DNA from: Advenella sp. FME57
GTDB lineage: Bacteria; Pseudomonadota; Gammaproteobacteria; Burkholderiales; Burkholderiaceae_B
DNA length: 64,000 bases
Direction: 5' to 3'
Assembly (NCBI RefSeq): GCF_014897675.1
Contig: NZ_JABUXU010000016.1
Span: 1-64,000 of the forward strand
A program made the translations under genes and the position numbers. The notes below the pieces were generated by a model. That model had not been told where the DNA came from. It worked only from the letters and a program-made list of their open reading frames with translations, and did no database searches. Shown here one piece after another: positions 44,967 through 53,514 of the stretch (positions within the stretch are counted from its first letter, which is position 1; each line of letters starts with the position of its first letter).

Positions 44967-45012
44967 GAGGCAGGTTGGTGAAGTGGGGTGCGCAGGGAGG
45001 CTATCAAGCCGT

Positions 45013-46389
45013 TTAGTCGGTCCGCCAGGACGGATCGTCACTGCCCCAAAGACCGCCGACCTGTGAAAAACGGGCGTGGCTGTCTATGGCAAAGGCAGGA
45101 AGCGATTGTATAACGATTCCTGATGGGCTGGGCTGGCGCAACTGCCACGGTGACACATCGGCTAGCGAAATACCTTTATCGGTAGCGGCACCACTGGCAA
45201 GCAGCCAGTTGGCGGTCGCCAGCAAATGTGCCTGCACGCGCCAGGTGCCACCCTGTTCGCTGCGCCATTTGAGCGCACGCAAAATGCCGGCCGCCAGCAG
45301 ATAGCCGGTGGCATGATCCAGCGCCTGCGCCGGCAGGGCCCCGGGCGTGGCGCCGTCCGCAGATTCCAGCATGCCAATGCCGGTCGCCGCCTGCACGATA
45401 CTGTCAAAGCCGCGTCGATCCCTCCATGGACCTGCAAACGTCCAGGCCGATAGCGTCGCGTGAATCAGATGGGGGTAGGTTCGGGCCAGCGTTGCGCTGT
45501 CCAGCCCGAAAGCCGCCAGTGCCTGCGGGCGATAGCCTGTGACCAGGACATCGGCGGTGCTCAATAGTTCATGCAGTCTGTGCAATGCTTCGGGTTCACG
45601 CAAGTCGAGCAGGGCAGAGCGTTTATCGGCACCGGTGTCCACATGTTGCACCGGCAGCTCCGGCATGGCCGGATTATCAATCCGCAACACATCGCAGCCC
45701 AGATAAGCCAGTGTGCGCGTGGCAACCGGTCCGGCAATCACGCGGGTCAGATCCAGCACCCGTGGCCGCCCCTGCTGGGAGCCGGGCGGGATTGGCGTTT
45801 GCCGCGCGATATTGTCTATGGACAGCAGCGGCACGCCAGCGGCTTGCTGCGCTTGTTCCGACTGCTGCCATTGCGCAGTATCGCGCACCTTGACGGCAAT
45901 GCCTTTGGCTGCGGTTACTGTTTCTTCTACGTCAATAGCGCGCCACTGTTTGAGGGTATCGGCCAACTGTTCACGCGGGCACGCATCGGGCAGGCCAAGT
46001 GCGTCCAGCAGGCGCTGGCGGTGATGGGGATAGTTGCCATGTAACCTGACCCAGCCATCTGTGGTTTGAAAAAAACCTGAGTGAGACTTGAAGACCGCAG
46101 CGTGCTCGCCGTCTATTGTTTGCAATTGATCATTGCGAAAGGCAACTGACACTTGCGCGGGGTCTACCGTCACGGTCTGCGCCTGGCGCAGATCGGCGGC
46201 GGACAATGCGGCTGCAGCGACGGCGCCGCAAGCCAGTTCATTGACCTGCAGATTGGACGGTAAAAAATTTCCCGCACCCAGTTGCAGATGCGCCCGCGCA
46301 TACTGTGGGGACAGTTGCAAAACGGGCAGCAGTGAAGAAAGAAGGCTGTTGGACAGCGGCGTTTGTCGGGGGCGGGGGGCGTCGGTCAT
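45013..46389 (-). CDS. Family III CoA-transferase (CaiB/BaiF), long variant
   Basis: A 458-residue protein of the CaiB/BaiF class that moves CoA between carboxylic acids. The C-terminal half carries the clear family motifs: VLDLTRVIAGPVATRTLAYL, then GCDVLRIDNPAMPE, and RRGFDSIVQAATGIG, in which the aspartate is the catalytic residue. The N-terminal 200 residues look like a rearranged second half of the fold, as in other single-chain variants with swapped order. The start overlaps the nitroreductase stop by 4 bp. The substrate is unknown. Confidence 0.85.
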   Translation of the reverse strand: MTDAPRPRQTPLSNSLLSSLLPVLQLSPQYARAHLQLGAGNFLPSNLQVNELACGAVAAAALSAADLRQAQTVTVDPAQVSVAFRNDQLQTIDGEHAAVFKSHSGFFQTTDGWVRLHGNYPHHRQRLLDALGLPDACPREQLADTLKQWRAIDVEETVTAAKGIAVKVRDTAQWQQSEQAQQAAGVPLLSIDNIARQTPIPPGSQQGRPRVLDLTRVIAGPVATRTLAYLGCDVLRIDNPAMPELPVQHVDTGADKRSALLDLREPEALHRLHELLSTADVLVTGYRPQALAAFGLDSATLARTYPHLIHATLSAWTFAGPWRDRRGFDSIVQAATGIGMLESADGATPGALPAQALDHATGYLLAAGILRALKWRSEQGGTWRVQAHLLATANWLLASGAATDKGISLADVSPWQLRQPSPSGIVIQSLPAFAIDSHARFSQVGGLWGSDDPSWRTD

Positions 46390-47099
46390 GATGCGCTTTC
46401 CTGCCCATCAGCGTGAAATACCGTAAATTCGTCAACTTCGATCCGACTGGTGGAAAACTGATTGGCCGGGTGTTCGGTATCTTCATAGCCCAGCGAAATA
46501 CCGCATGCGATGATCTGGTCATCCGCGATATGCAGATGGCTGCGAATGATTTCGGGATAGTTGCTCAGTGCCGCCTGGGGACAGGTATGCAGCCCCAGCG
46601 ATCTGGCCGCGATCATGATGGTCTGGATAAACATGCCGGTGTCCATCCAGCTGCCGGTCTCCATGTCGTTGTCCAGCGTAATGAACAGGACAACCGGCGC
46701 ATCAAAAAACGCAAAATTGCGGCCATGCTGGCGTTTCATACCGATCTTGTCCTCTCGGGTTATGCCCAGCGTGTTGTACAGTGACCAGCCGGTTTCGCGC
46801 CGTCTTGCCAGATAAGGTTCGCGCCATTTTACCGGGTAGTACTGGTATTCGCGCTTTTCCGGCTCGCCGTTGTCGTGTGCCTGCATCAAGGCCTGCGCAA
46901 TGGCGGCGCGCGCGGCGCCGGTCACCACATGGACTTTCCAGGGCTGAATATTACTGCCGCTGGGCGCGCGGGCGGCTGCATGCAGAATAGTGCGGATGTC
47001 GTCGGTGGAAACCGGATCGGGCAAAAAGCCGCGCACGCTTTTGCGGGTCAGGATTGCCTGCAGGGTTTCATTTTCGAAATGAGGGTCTCGGCTATTCAT
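46386..47099 (-). CDS. Nitroreductase family protein
   Basis: A 237-residue FMN-dependent nitroreductase. Residues ILTRKSVRGFLPDPVSTDDI and AARAPSGSNIQPWKVHVVTG are the N-terminal FMN-binding motifs. The C-terminal part has CGISLGYEDTEHPANQF. The family reduces nitroaromatics, quinones or related compounds with NAD(P)H. It is the first gene of an operon with a CoA-transferase (4-bp overlap) and an MFS transporter, suggesting a degradative or detoxifying role for an unknown organic acid. Confidence 0.93.
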   Translation of the reverse strand: MNSRDPHFENETLQAILTRKSVRGFLPDPVSTDDIRTILHAAARAPSGSNIQPWKVHVVTGAARAAIAQALMQAHDNGEPEKREYQYYPVKWREPYLARRRETGWSLYNTLGITREDKIGMKRQHGRNFAFFDAPVVLFITLDNDMETGSWMDTGMFIQTIMIAARSLGLHTCPQAALSNYPEIIRSHLHIADDQIIACGISLGYEDTEHPANQFSTSRIEVDEFTVFHADGQESAS

Positions 47100-47439
47100 G
47101 GGAACTCGTCTGGTCGTCGGGCACGGATGTCAGTTGAAATACGCAGCCATCAATACAAAAGACGGCAACTTCACTTTACCATTTTTTCAGTGCACGCAAT
47201 ATGACCGGGAGGAGTTCTCGTTTGCAGCAACGCCATTCGCTCATCCTGCCCAGTCGGGACGCTGCATTTGAAAGTGACCACAAACTCTAATGCGAATCGT
47301 GTCTTTGCTTATCGCAAAAAAACGTTCCCTATTCAAAGTGCACTGCGTAGACTTTGTCAGGCGGTGATCGCTATGACACAAAATTTATCACAATTGAAAT
47401 ATCGATGGATGATATCAATCACCATAAGGAAATCGTCCG

Positions 47440-47715
47440 ATGAGTACGACAGCATTGAAGGTCCGGGAGCTTCCTGCCAACTTAAAAGCAAACGTAAACG
47501 CGATGATTTCCCCTTCTTTCGGCATTGTCTCATCGGTAGCCATTGAGGGCGAACCTGTCCTGGCACATCGTGCCGACCGAAATTGCGTAAAATCAATTTG
47601 CAACGATCAGTTTTGCTACGTTTTTACCACCGATCCGGCCCGTTGTCTCCTCCTGGCGGATCGGTGGCTTTTCATCACGTGGCGATTACCTGCAACTGCG
47701 GCAATACGTCTATAA
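47440..47715 (+). CDS. Doubtful small open reading frame
   Basis: A 91-codon frame from an ATG preceded by AAGGAAA. The first 45 residues (MSTTALKVRELPANLKANVN, then PSFGIVSSVAIEGEPVLAHR) look protein-like. The frame then runs through a clear terminator hairpin at 47627-47667, which argues against the full length being translated. I do not recognise it. It may be the start of a decayed gene. Confidence 0.22.
   Translation: MSTTALKVRELPANLKANVNAMISPSFGIVSSVAIEGEPVLAHRADRNCVKSICNDQFCYVFTTDPARCLLLADRWLFITWRLPATAAIRL
47627..47672. terminator. Bidirectional rho-independent terminator
   Basis: CCACCGATCCG at 47627 and CGGATCGGTGG at 47657 form an 11-bp stem. A T-run lies on each side (TTTTT before at 47621; CTTTT after), so it reads as a terminator in the forward direction and is weaker in reverse. 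Confidence 0.75.
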
Positions 47716-47786
47716 GTCTGGAGCCGTTCAGGCTGCAGGCAGCAACTGAATGCGGTGCCTGCTGTTTGAACGGCCAGCGGCAGTGA
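47679..47786 (+). pseudogene. Short Cys-rich frame resembling the start of a GFA-type zinc protein
   Basis: From a GTG at 47679 the translation gives VAITCNCGNTSISLEPFRLQ and then AATECGACCLNGQRQ before a TGA. The C-x-C-G at the N-terminus and C-x2-C-C 20 residues later resemble the first zinc site of glutathione-dependent formaldehyde-activating (GFA/CENP-V) proteins. The frame stops after 35 residues, so it is a truncated copy or an unusual mini-protein. It sits right after a terminator and no strong ribosome binding site is visible. Confidence 0.3.
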
Positions 47787-47789
47787 CCA

Positions 47790-48497
47790 TTAGAATTGCG
47801 CAGGCAGATCAAACATCAGTACTTCGGCGTTGCTGCCATTTTCCAGAACCACGGATTTTTCATCCGTGATCTTCAGCGCATCGCCCGCCTGTAGCAGCTG
47901 GCCATTGACAGTCACGCTGCCTTTGGCCACATGCACATACCCGGCGCGCCCGTCAGCCAGTTCGTGGCTCAGTGCGGGATCGGCATTCAGGATGCTGGCA
48001 TATATTCTTGCATTCTGATGGATCAGCACCGAGCCCTGTTCCCCGTCGGGGGAAGCGATCAGGCGCAGGCGGCCTTTTTTCTCTGCCGGTGTGAAGGCTT
48101 TCTCTTCATAGCCAGGTGCGATACCGGCTCTGTCTGGCTCAATCCATATTTGCAGGAAGTGCACCGGTTGCTCGGCCGAATCATTATATTCGCTGTGCAT
48201 GATGCCGGTCCCGGCGCTCATGCGCTGCACGTCGCCGTAGCCAATGGCCGAACCGTTACCCATACTGTCGGAGTGAGCAAGCTTGCCTTCCAATACATAT
48301 GAGATAATTTCCATGTCGCGATGACCATGCTTGCCAAAGCCGCGTCCGGGCTGCACCCGGTCCTCGTTGATGACAAGCAACGGGCCAAATCCGGTATGGG
48401 CGGGATCATGATAGCCGCCGAACGAGAACGAATGGCGTGAACTTAGCCACCCGTGCTCGGCAACACCGCGTTCTTCACTTTTTCTGATTTCCAGCAT
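47790..48497 (-). CDS. Pirin family protein (YhaK-like)
   Basis: A 235-residue bicupin protein read from MLEIRKSEERGVAEHGWLSS. The metal-binding histidines of pirin are present in GFGKHGHRDMEIISYVLEG and in AGTGIMHSEYNDS. YhaK-type pirins are redox-responsive or have quercetin 2,3-dioxygenase-like activity. An upstream in-frame start at 48560 adds 21 unlikely residues. It is divergent from a LysR regulator at 48690, a conserved arrangement for this family. Confidence 0.92.
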   Translation of the reverse strand: MLEIRKSEERGVAEHGWLSSRHSFSFGGYHDPAHTGFGPLLVINEDRVQPGRGFGKHGHRDMEIISYVLEGKLAHSDSMGNGSAIGYGDVQRMSAGTGIMHSEYNDSAEQPVHFLQIWIEPDRAGIAPGYEEKAFTPAEKKGRLRLIASPDGEQGSVLIHQNARIYASILNADPALSHELADGRAGYVHVAKGSVTVNGQLLQAGDALKITDEKSVVLENGSNAEVLMFDLPAQF

Positions 48498-48689
48498 TTT
48501 GTTTATTCCTTGATAATGGGTTAGGGTGCTTCGAAGGCTATATTTGAAGTGCATTTGCAATGGATGTGCACTGAATGCAGCGCGCCCTCTGTTGCACCAC
48601 TGATACTGTTATTGTATGGGGTATATTAGGGATTCTGTAGACCGAAATTCGGAACTCTTTTTCCTTTATCTGGAACAATCGCAACCGTC

Positions 48690-49637
48690 ATGACAATCAA
48701 CGCAAACGACCTGATTCTTTTTGCCCAGGTCATGGATTCCGGCAGTTTTTCCGCCGCAGCCGACCGACTCGACCTGCCTAAGTCCACCCTGTCACGCCGC
48801 ATCAGCGGATTGGAGACAGAGCTGGGCGAGCGCCTGATCACCCGCAGCACGCGCAAGCTGATGATCACTGAGTTTGGCAGTGAAGTTCTTGAACACGCCC
48901 GGCGACTGGTCGATGAAACAGAATGCACGATCGCTTTTGCCCGGGACCGGCAGGCAACCCCCCAGGGAACATTGCGGGTGTCATTTCCTCCCGATTTTTT
49001 TGAACATGCGCTCGCCGAGTTTTTGCCTCTGTTTTCAGAGCAGCATCCGAATGTGCGGCTGGAACTGGATCTGTCGGCCAGACGGGTGGATCTGCTGGCA
49101 GAACGATTTGATGCCGCCATTCGTGTGGCTAGCTCTTTGCCCGACGACAATAGCCTGGTCGCCCGCCGTCTTGCTACACTGGTGACGTCCCTGTATGCCA
49201 GTCCTTCCTATATGAGCAAACATGGCCCGCCCCAGGAGCCGGCGGATCTGAAAACACATCGTGGATTGATGCTGATGAATAGTATGGGCGACATTCGGCG
49301 CTGGCGATTGAGCCGCGGCACCGATTTTTGGGAAGGCTCGCCGGCTTGCATGTTCAGTTCAAATTCCCTGGGTCTGCAGCGGACCATGGCGCTCCATAGC
49401 ATGGGCATCGGCGGTTTGCCCGAACCCATGGCCAGACCGTTTGTTGAAAACGGCACGCTGGTGCCTGTTCTGCCGGGCTGGAATTTACCCGAAGCTATCG
49501 TCTGGTGTGTCACCCCCGGGCGCCGTCTGCTGTCGCCAGCCACACGCGCATTTATTGAAGTCTTCAGCCAGGTGATGAAGAGAAATGCCGCTTACCGAAT
49601 TGCAGATATCAAGGCGCTGCTGGCCAGCCAACCGTAA
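48690..49637 (+). CDS. LysR-family regulator divergent to the pirin gene
   Basis: A 315-residue LysR-type regulator. The N-terminal helix-turn-helix is FAQVMDSGSFSAAADRLDLP followed by KSTLSRRISGLETELGERLI. The effector domain opens GTLRVSFPPDFFEHALAEFL. It belongs to the CrgA/YafC-like subgroup that often flanks pirin and oxidoreductase genes. It most likely controls the pirin gene from the shared 190-bp gap. A bidirectional terminator follows. Confidence 0.92.
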   Translation: MTINANDLILFAQVMDSGSFSAAADRLDLPKSTLSRRISGLETELGERLITRSTRKLMITEFGSEVLEHARRLVDETECTIAFARDRQATPQGTLRVSFPPDFFEHALAEFLPLFSEQHPNVRLELDLSARRVDLLAERFDAAIRVASSLPDDNSLVARRLATLVTSLYASPSYMSKHGPPQEPADLKTHRGLMLMNSMGDIRRWRLSRGTDFWEGSPACMFSSNSLGLQRTMALHSMGIGGLPEPMARPFVENGTLVPVLPGWNLPEAIVWCVTPGRRLLSPATRAFIEVFSQVMKRNAAYRIADIKALLASQP

Positions 49638-49670
49638 AAATCCTCCCTAAATAGCTTCGTCAACAAAGAA

Positions 49671-49705
49671 AAGGCCATATCCGTTGCGGAATATGGCCTT
49701 TTTTT
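49671..49705. terminator. Bidirectional terminator between LysR and DUF4148 genes
   Basis: AAGGCCATAT and ATATGGCCTT form a 10-bp stem, extended by an inner CCG/CGG. It is followed by seven Ts forward and by TTTTCTTTG on the reverse strand, so it can stop both convergent genes. Confidence 0.92.
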
Positions 49706-49744
49706 CACGCTATACCAGATGCAATAGGCTGGCGCGTTCCTGGC

Positions 49745-50011
49745 TTAGTCACCCATGTATTCGTCTGCAGGATGTTCTGCCTGATAGTCAGCCAGATCGC
49801 GTCGCACATCAGCACGGCTATCGGTGCTTCGTACAAGAATCGCAGGGTAGGAAGAGTCGCTGGTGTTGCTTTGCTCAACGATCAGATTTTGCTGCACGGG
49901 GCTGACCGCATTTTCAGGGAAGGGATATTGGCTTTCGGAAAAATCGGCAGCATGGGCGGCACCGGCAACAAAAGCGGCACCAAAGAGAAGGGAAGCAAGT
50001 ACGTTTTTCAT
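49745..50011 (-). CDS. Small exported DUF4148-like protein
   Basis: An 88-residue protein with signal peptide MKNVLASLLFGAAFVAGAAH, cleaved after AHA. The mature part is short and ends SRADVRRDLADYQAEHPADE. That pattern (S-R-A-x-V-R-x-x-L) is typical of DUF4148 proteins found in many copies in Burkholderiales and Alcaligenaceae. It is a periplasmic protein of unknown function and is monocistronic. Confidence 0.85.
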   Translation of the reverse strand: MKNVLASLLFGAAFVAGAAHAADFSESQYPFPENAVSPVQQNLIVEQSNTSDSSYPAILVRSTDSRADVRRDLADYQAEHPADEYMGD

Positions 50012-50585
50012 GATGTTAACTCCATATATGATCGGTAGAAATCTGCGGGAGTGTGCGTCGGTTTTGACGCACTGCAGGATTCAGTGAGTTCATTATGGAC
50101 TTCTGATATCGATAGAAAAATACTTATTACAGAATTATGAATTCCATTTATGGAACAATTAGCGATATTATTGCCGATTAATTTTAGCTAATTCCATATT
50201 TGGCATAAACTATCGATCAATGTAGGTCAGGTATGCAGGTTGATCGCTCATCGTGAACGTGAATGCTGCCATGCGCCACCGCATTGACCAGCCATTCGGC
50301 AGCTTTGTCGGACAGGCGAGCCACGGTTGGCTCGAGAGTGTGCTCGTAGCCACAACCATGGTTTTTTTCTGCCTTGTGCTGGTTTACGGAATGTTCATGA
50401 TAATCATGATATGCCAAATATCATGGGTTGATGCGAATGTGGTGCCTTTGCAGGGCTGTGAGGGCCAGGCGTAAGCAGGCTTTCAACCAGGTAATGGCCA
50501 CGCCGATGCTTGCTGCAAACAAGGGATATCCCGAATTAATGAGTGCTTGACAGCCAAAATATTGAATTCCATACTACTCACAAAC
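50012..50585. other. Long A/T-rich regulatory stretch before the lactonase/TRAP operon
   Basis: No certain gene is present. The octamer AATTCCAT recurs near 50140, 50190 and 50565, once followed by TTATGGAA to make a near-palindrome. A possible small His-rich gene on the reverse strand is listed separately. The stretch probably contains control sites for the genes on either side. Confidence 0.4.
50217..50417 (-). CDS. Possible small His-rich protein
   Basis: A 66-codon reverse-strand frame that begins at a TTG just after an in-frame stop. It reads AYHDYHEHSVNQHKAEKNHG and then CGYEHTLEPTVARLSDKAAE, followed by WLVNAVAHGSIHVHDERS. The start is rich in His, and codon use in the second half looks coding. 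No ribosome binding site is seen and no family is recognised. It could be the tail of a decayed gene or a small metal-binding protein. Confidence 0.3.
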   Translation of the reverse strand: MAYHDYHEHSVNQHKAEKNHGCGYEHTLEPTVARLSDKAAEWLVNAVAHGSIHVHDERSTCIPDLH

Positions 50586-50603
50586 TTGTATGATGTCATA
50601 CAA
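50586..50603. promoter_or_regulatory. 18-bp palindromic operator upstream of the lactonase/TRAP operon
   Basis: TTGTATGA-TG-TCATACAA has two perfect 8-bp arms. This form is typical of FadR-subfamily GntR regulators of sugar-acid genes. It lies about 240 bp before the small ORF at 50824. No GntR gene is in the window, so the regulator would act from elsewhere. Confidence 0.6.
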
Positions 50604-50823
50604 TGAAAATATAAATCACCGCCATGAAATCCATTGTTCTGTTTTCTTTCTGCGTGCTGCGAGTCTTCACTTTTCTTATGAAAAAAGGAAAAGTATGAGG
50701 AATCGACAGCGACTTTTTGGCGACTTTTCGCGGTTTGCAAGATGCTGGGCGGGTATCACATTCGGTACAGTGGTTTTGTATATCTTATCGGACGTCATAT
50801 CCCTTTTTTCTCGGAGGTGGCTC
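50604..50823. other. Leader region between operator and small ORF
   Basis: About 220 bp with no recognised gene. A run of six Ts just before the GGAGG site of the small ORF (CCTTTTTTCTCGGAGG) follows ATCGGACGTCATATCC. No stable hairpin was identified. Confidence 0.3.
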
Positions 50824-50937
50824 ATGCTGCATCAAATGAGCTGTGCTTCTCGTACAAGCGCACCGACGCAGCAACTGCTCGCATACGTTAATGATGAATG
50901 TGATGTCCGCCAGTCCAGGACAGGAGTACATGTATGA
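50824..50937 (+). CDS. Small ORF overlapping the start of the SMP-30 gene
   Basis: A 37-codon frame beginning MLHQMSCASRTSAPTQQLLA. Its ATG follows CGGAGGTGGCTC, a strong ribosome binding site with suitable spacing. Its TGA overlaps the ATG of the lactonase gene (ATGA). This layout suits translational coupling or a leader peptide that controls the operon. The product has two cysteines and no recognised family. Because it is short, chance cannot be ruled out. Confidence 0.4.
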   Translation: MLHQMSCASRTSAPTQQLLAYVNDECDVRQSRTGVHV

Positions 50938-51821
50938 CGCACGCCCATGTTGAACGGGTCGGCAACATGTTGTGCCAGGTTGGAGAAAGCCCGGTATGGC
51001 ATCCGCAGCACCAGGCGCTTTACTGGACTGATATTCCGGCCAGGCAATTGTGGCGCTATAAGCCAGATAGCGGCGCTATTGACCAATGGTCTTTGCCGCA
51101 GATGGCCGGCTGTATCGCCATGCGGGCCGATGGCTGGCTGGCAGCCATGGAAACAGGGATTTTTTCGCTTTCTGATTTGACCGTCGCCGATCCCGCACCA
51201 GGCGTGCAACCTATGGCAACTGTGATGCACGCGCGTTCCGGCATGCGTTTTAACGATGGTCGTTGTGATCGCCAGGGTCGCTTCTGGGCCGGCACCATGC
51301 TCATGGACATGGCTGCGGGCGCGCCGGTAGGCCGGCTATACCGTTACGCGGCCGGCGAGCTAGCCATGCCGCTGGCGGAGCCGTTGATTGTGCCAAATGG
51401 CATGGGGTTCAGCCCTGATGGCCACCGCATGTATCTGTCGGACTCCCATCCATCGCGCAAGACTGTGTGGGTGTATGACTACGATCCAGAGACCGGCCTG
51501 CCGGGCAATCGCCGCGTTTTCATTGATGCCTTGCCTGCCGGGCGCCCCGACGGCGGCGCAATAGACCAGGATGGTTGTTACTGGATTTGCGGCAACGAAG
51601 CGGGACGGGTCTATCGGTATACGCCCGACGGCCGCCTGGATCGCAGTGTGCAGGTGCCAGTCCCCCGGGTTGCCATGTGCGCCTTCGGTGGTCGCAGTTT
51701 TGACACATTGTTTGTGACAAGCATACGTCCGGCAGATGCGGCGCCCGACGCCCTGGATGGCGCAGTGTTCGCTTTGCAGCCCGGAACACGCGGTATAGAG
51801 GAGCCCAGCTATCGTGATTAA
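50934..51821 (+). CDS. SMP-30/gluconolactonase family protein
   Basis: A 295-residue six-bladed propeller of the SMP-30/LRE family, metal-dependent lactonases that open sugar lactones. Metal-site features include the N-terminal Glu in [20 protein letters not shown], the Asn in [20 protein letters not shown], the Asn in [20 protein letters not shown] and the Asp in [17 protein letters not shown]. It leads a TRAP transporter operon, so it probably processes the imported sugar acid or lactone. Sulfogluconolactonases of the sulfo-Entner-Doudoroff route belong to the same family, which is noted because sulfoacetate genes follow. Specificity is unknown. Confidence 0.9.
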   Translation: MTHAHVERVGNMLCQVGESPVWHPQHQALYWTDIPARQLWRYKPDSGAIDQWSLPQMAGCIAMRADGWLAAMETGIFSLSDLTVADPAPGVQPMATVMHARSGMRFNDGRCDRQGRFWAGTMLMDMAAGAPVGRLYRYAAGELAMPLAEPLIVPNGMGFSPDGHRMYLSDSHPSRKTVWVYDYDPETGLPGNRRVFIDALPAGRPDGGAIDQDGCYWICGNEAGRVYRYTPDGRLDRSVQVPVPRVAMCAFGGRSFDTLFVTSIRPADAAPDALDGAVFALQPGTRGIEEPSYRD

Positions 51822-51949
51822 GCGATTGTGATGAGTTTAGGAAACCGGCCCGTACAGGTCGGCGCGCAGCATTGCAGCAACCACGCTTTACCGTTTTATT
51901 AATCAGTTCATATCCGACAACAATATCAGCCCCAACCCGGAGCAAGACA

Positions 51950-52933
51950 ATGCAATTGACCCCCAGCCGTTTCGGTCAGATCGTGACCGCCGCCATGTTT
52001 GCGTTTGCAGGCATGAGCACCGCCCAGGCGCTTGAACTGCGCTCGGCCGACATCCATCCCAGTGACTATCCCACCGTGAAAGCGGTGGAATATATGGGCG
52101 ATCTTATCAAGAAAAAAAGCGATGGCCGTATTACGGTCAAGGTATTTTCAGGCAGTAAGCTGGGCAGCGAAGACGACTCGATCGAACAGGTCAAGCTGGG
52201 CGCGCTGGCCATGGCTCGGGTAAGCAGTGCTGCCATGCATAACATTTGTGAAACCACACGGGTGCCGTCGCTGCCATTTCTGTTTCGTTCAGTAGAGCAC
52301 CAGCACAAAGTGCTGGACAGCGATATCGGGAGCCAGATTCTCAAGTCCTGCGAAGATGCCGGTTTTGTCGGTCTGGCATGGTATGACAGTGGAGCGCGCT
52401 CCATGTATACCCGCAACAAGCCGGTTAAAACTGTTGCGGACGTCAAGGGGATGAAGATCCGGGTACAGCAGTCTGACCTGTCGGTCGCCATGGTCGAAGC
52501 GCTTGGCGCCAACGCGACACCCATGCCGATGGGCGAAGTCTATACGGCACTCAAGACCGGCCTGGTGGACGCAGCCGAAAACAATTTTCCCAGCTACGAT
52601 AGCGGTCATCATTTTGAAGTGGCCAAGTACTTTTCGCTGACAGAGCACACGATGACGCCGGAGATCCTGGTGTACTCCAAACGGCAGTGGGACAAGCTGC
52701 CGGCAGCGGATCAGCAAATCATTCGCCAGGCGGCTCAGGAGTCGGTTCCTTATATGCGCAAACTGTGGGCAGAGCGTGAAGAAAAATCCCGCGCAGTGGT
52801 TCAAAAGGGTGGTGCGCAGATTGTAGAGCCGGACAAGGCCTCGTTTCAGGCGGTAATGAAGCCCGTCTATGATCGTTTTATTACGACACCGCAAATGAAA
52901 GATCTGGTTGCGCGCATCCAGGCTGTGAAATAG
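51950..52933 (+). CDS. TRAP transporter solute-binding protein (DctP)
   Basis: A 327-residue periplasmic binding protein of the DctP family with signal [20 protein letters not shown], cleaved after AQA. Family motifs are [20 protein letters not shown] and the ligand-binding loop [20 protein letters not shown], where the arginine before VQQS binds the carboxylate of the ligand. [20 protein letters not shown] follows. This is a DctP of the type used for sugar acids and other organic acids. It forms one operon with DctQ and DctM. Confidence 0.93.
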   Translation: MQLTPSRFGQIVTAAMFAFAGMSTAQALELRSADIHPSDYPTVKAVEYMGDLIKKKSDGRITVKVFSGSKLGSEDDSIEQVKLGALAMARVSSAAMHNICETTRVPSLPFLFRSVEHQHKVLDSDIGSQILKSCEDAGFVGLAWYDSGARSMYTRNKPVKTVADVKGMKIRVQQSDLSVAMVEALGANATPMPMGEVYTALKTGLVDAAENNFPSYDSGHHFEVAKYFSLTEHTMTPEILVYSKRQWDKLPAADQQIIRQAAQESVPYMRKLWAEREEKSRAVVQKGGAQIVEPDKASFQAVMKPVYDRFITTPQMKDLVARIQAVK

Positions 52934-52941
52934 GATCTGTG

Positions 52942-53514
52942 ATGACTGCGCAAATGATTGAATCCAAAACCGTTGGCGATGTTCATGCGGGGAGGCCCGG
53001 CTGCGGCCGGACTTCTCCGCTGGATCTGTATGCGCGCGGATGCGCACTGCTGGCGCGTTTGTGCATGATGGCCAGTGTCGCCGGTCTGGTCTGCCTGATC
53101 GCTGCCGTGGCATTTCAGGTGTTCGGGCGTCATGTCCTGAACGATACGCCTACCTGGGCTGAAAGCCTGTCGCTGCTGCTGGTGCTGTTTGTGACGATGA
53201 TGGGCGCCGCCGTGGGGGTGCGTGATGCCGGGCATATCGGTTTCGAATCGCTGGCTGATCTGCTGCCGCCTTTGCAAAAGCGCCGGTTGTGCATTTTCGT
53301 GCATGCGCTGGTGTTGCTGTTTGGCGCGCTGATGGCATGGTATTGCGGCGAGCTGGCAGAATCGGTGCATGCGGTGAAAATTCCCAATCTTGGTCTTTCG
53401 GAAGCCTGGAAGTATGTGCCCGCGATGCTGTCCGGTGTGTTGATCGTCTTGTTTTCGATCGAGCATATCATCGCGATATTGCGCAATCAAAAGGTGGTGC
53501 CCGCATGGCTTTGA
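52942..53514 (+). CDS. TRAP transporter small membrane subunit (DctQ)
   Basis: A 190-residue protein with four membrane segments after a 45-residue soluble start. Signature residues are FGRHVLNDTPTWAESLSLLL and GAAVGVRDAGHIGFESLADL. It starts at ATG 52942, 8 bp after the dctP stop, and overlaps the large subunit gene by 10 bp. It bridges DctP and DctM. Confidence 0.92.
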   Translation: MTAQMIESKTVGDVHAGRPGCGRTSPLDLYARGCALLARLCMMASVAGLVCLIAAVAFQVFGRHVLNDTPTWAESLSLLLVLFVTMMGAAVGVRDAGHIGFESLADLLPPLQKRRLCIFVHALVLLFGALMAWYCGELAESVHAVKIPNLGLSEAWKYVPAMLSGVLIVLFSIEHIIAILRNQKVVPAWL

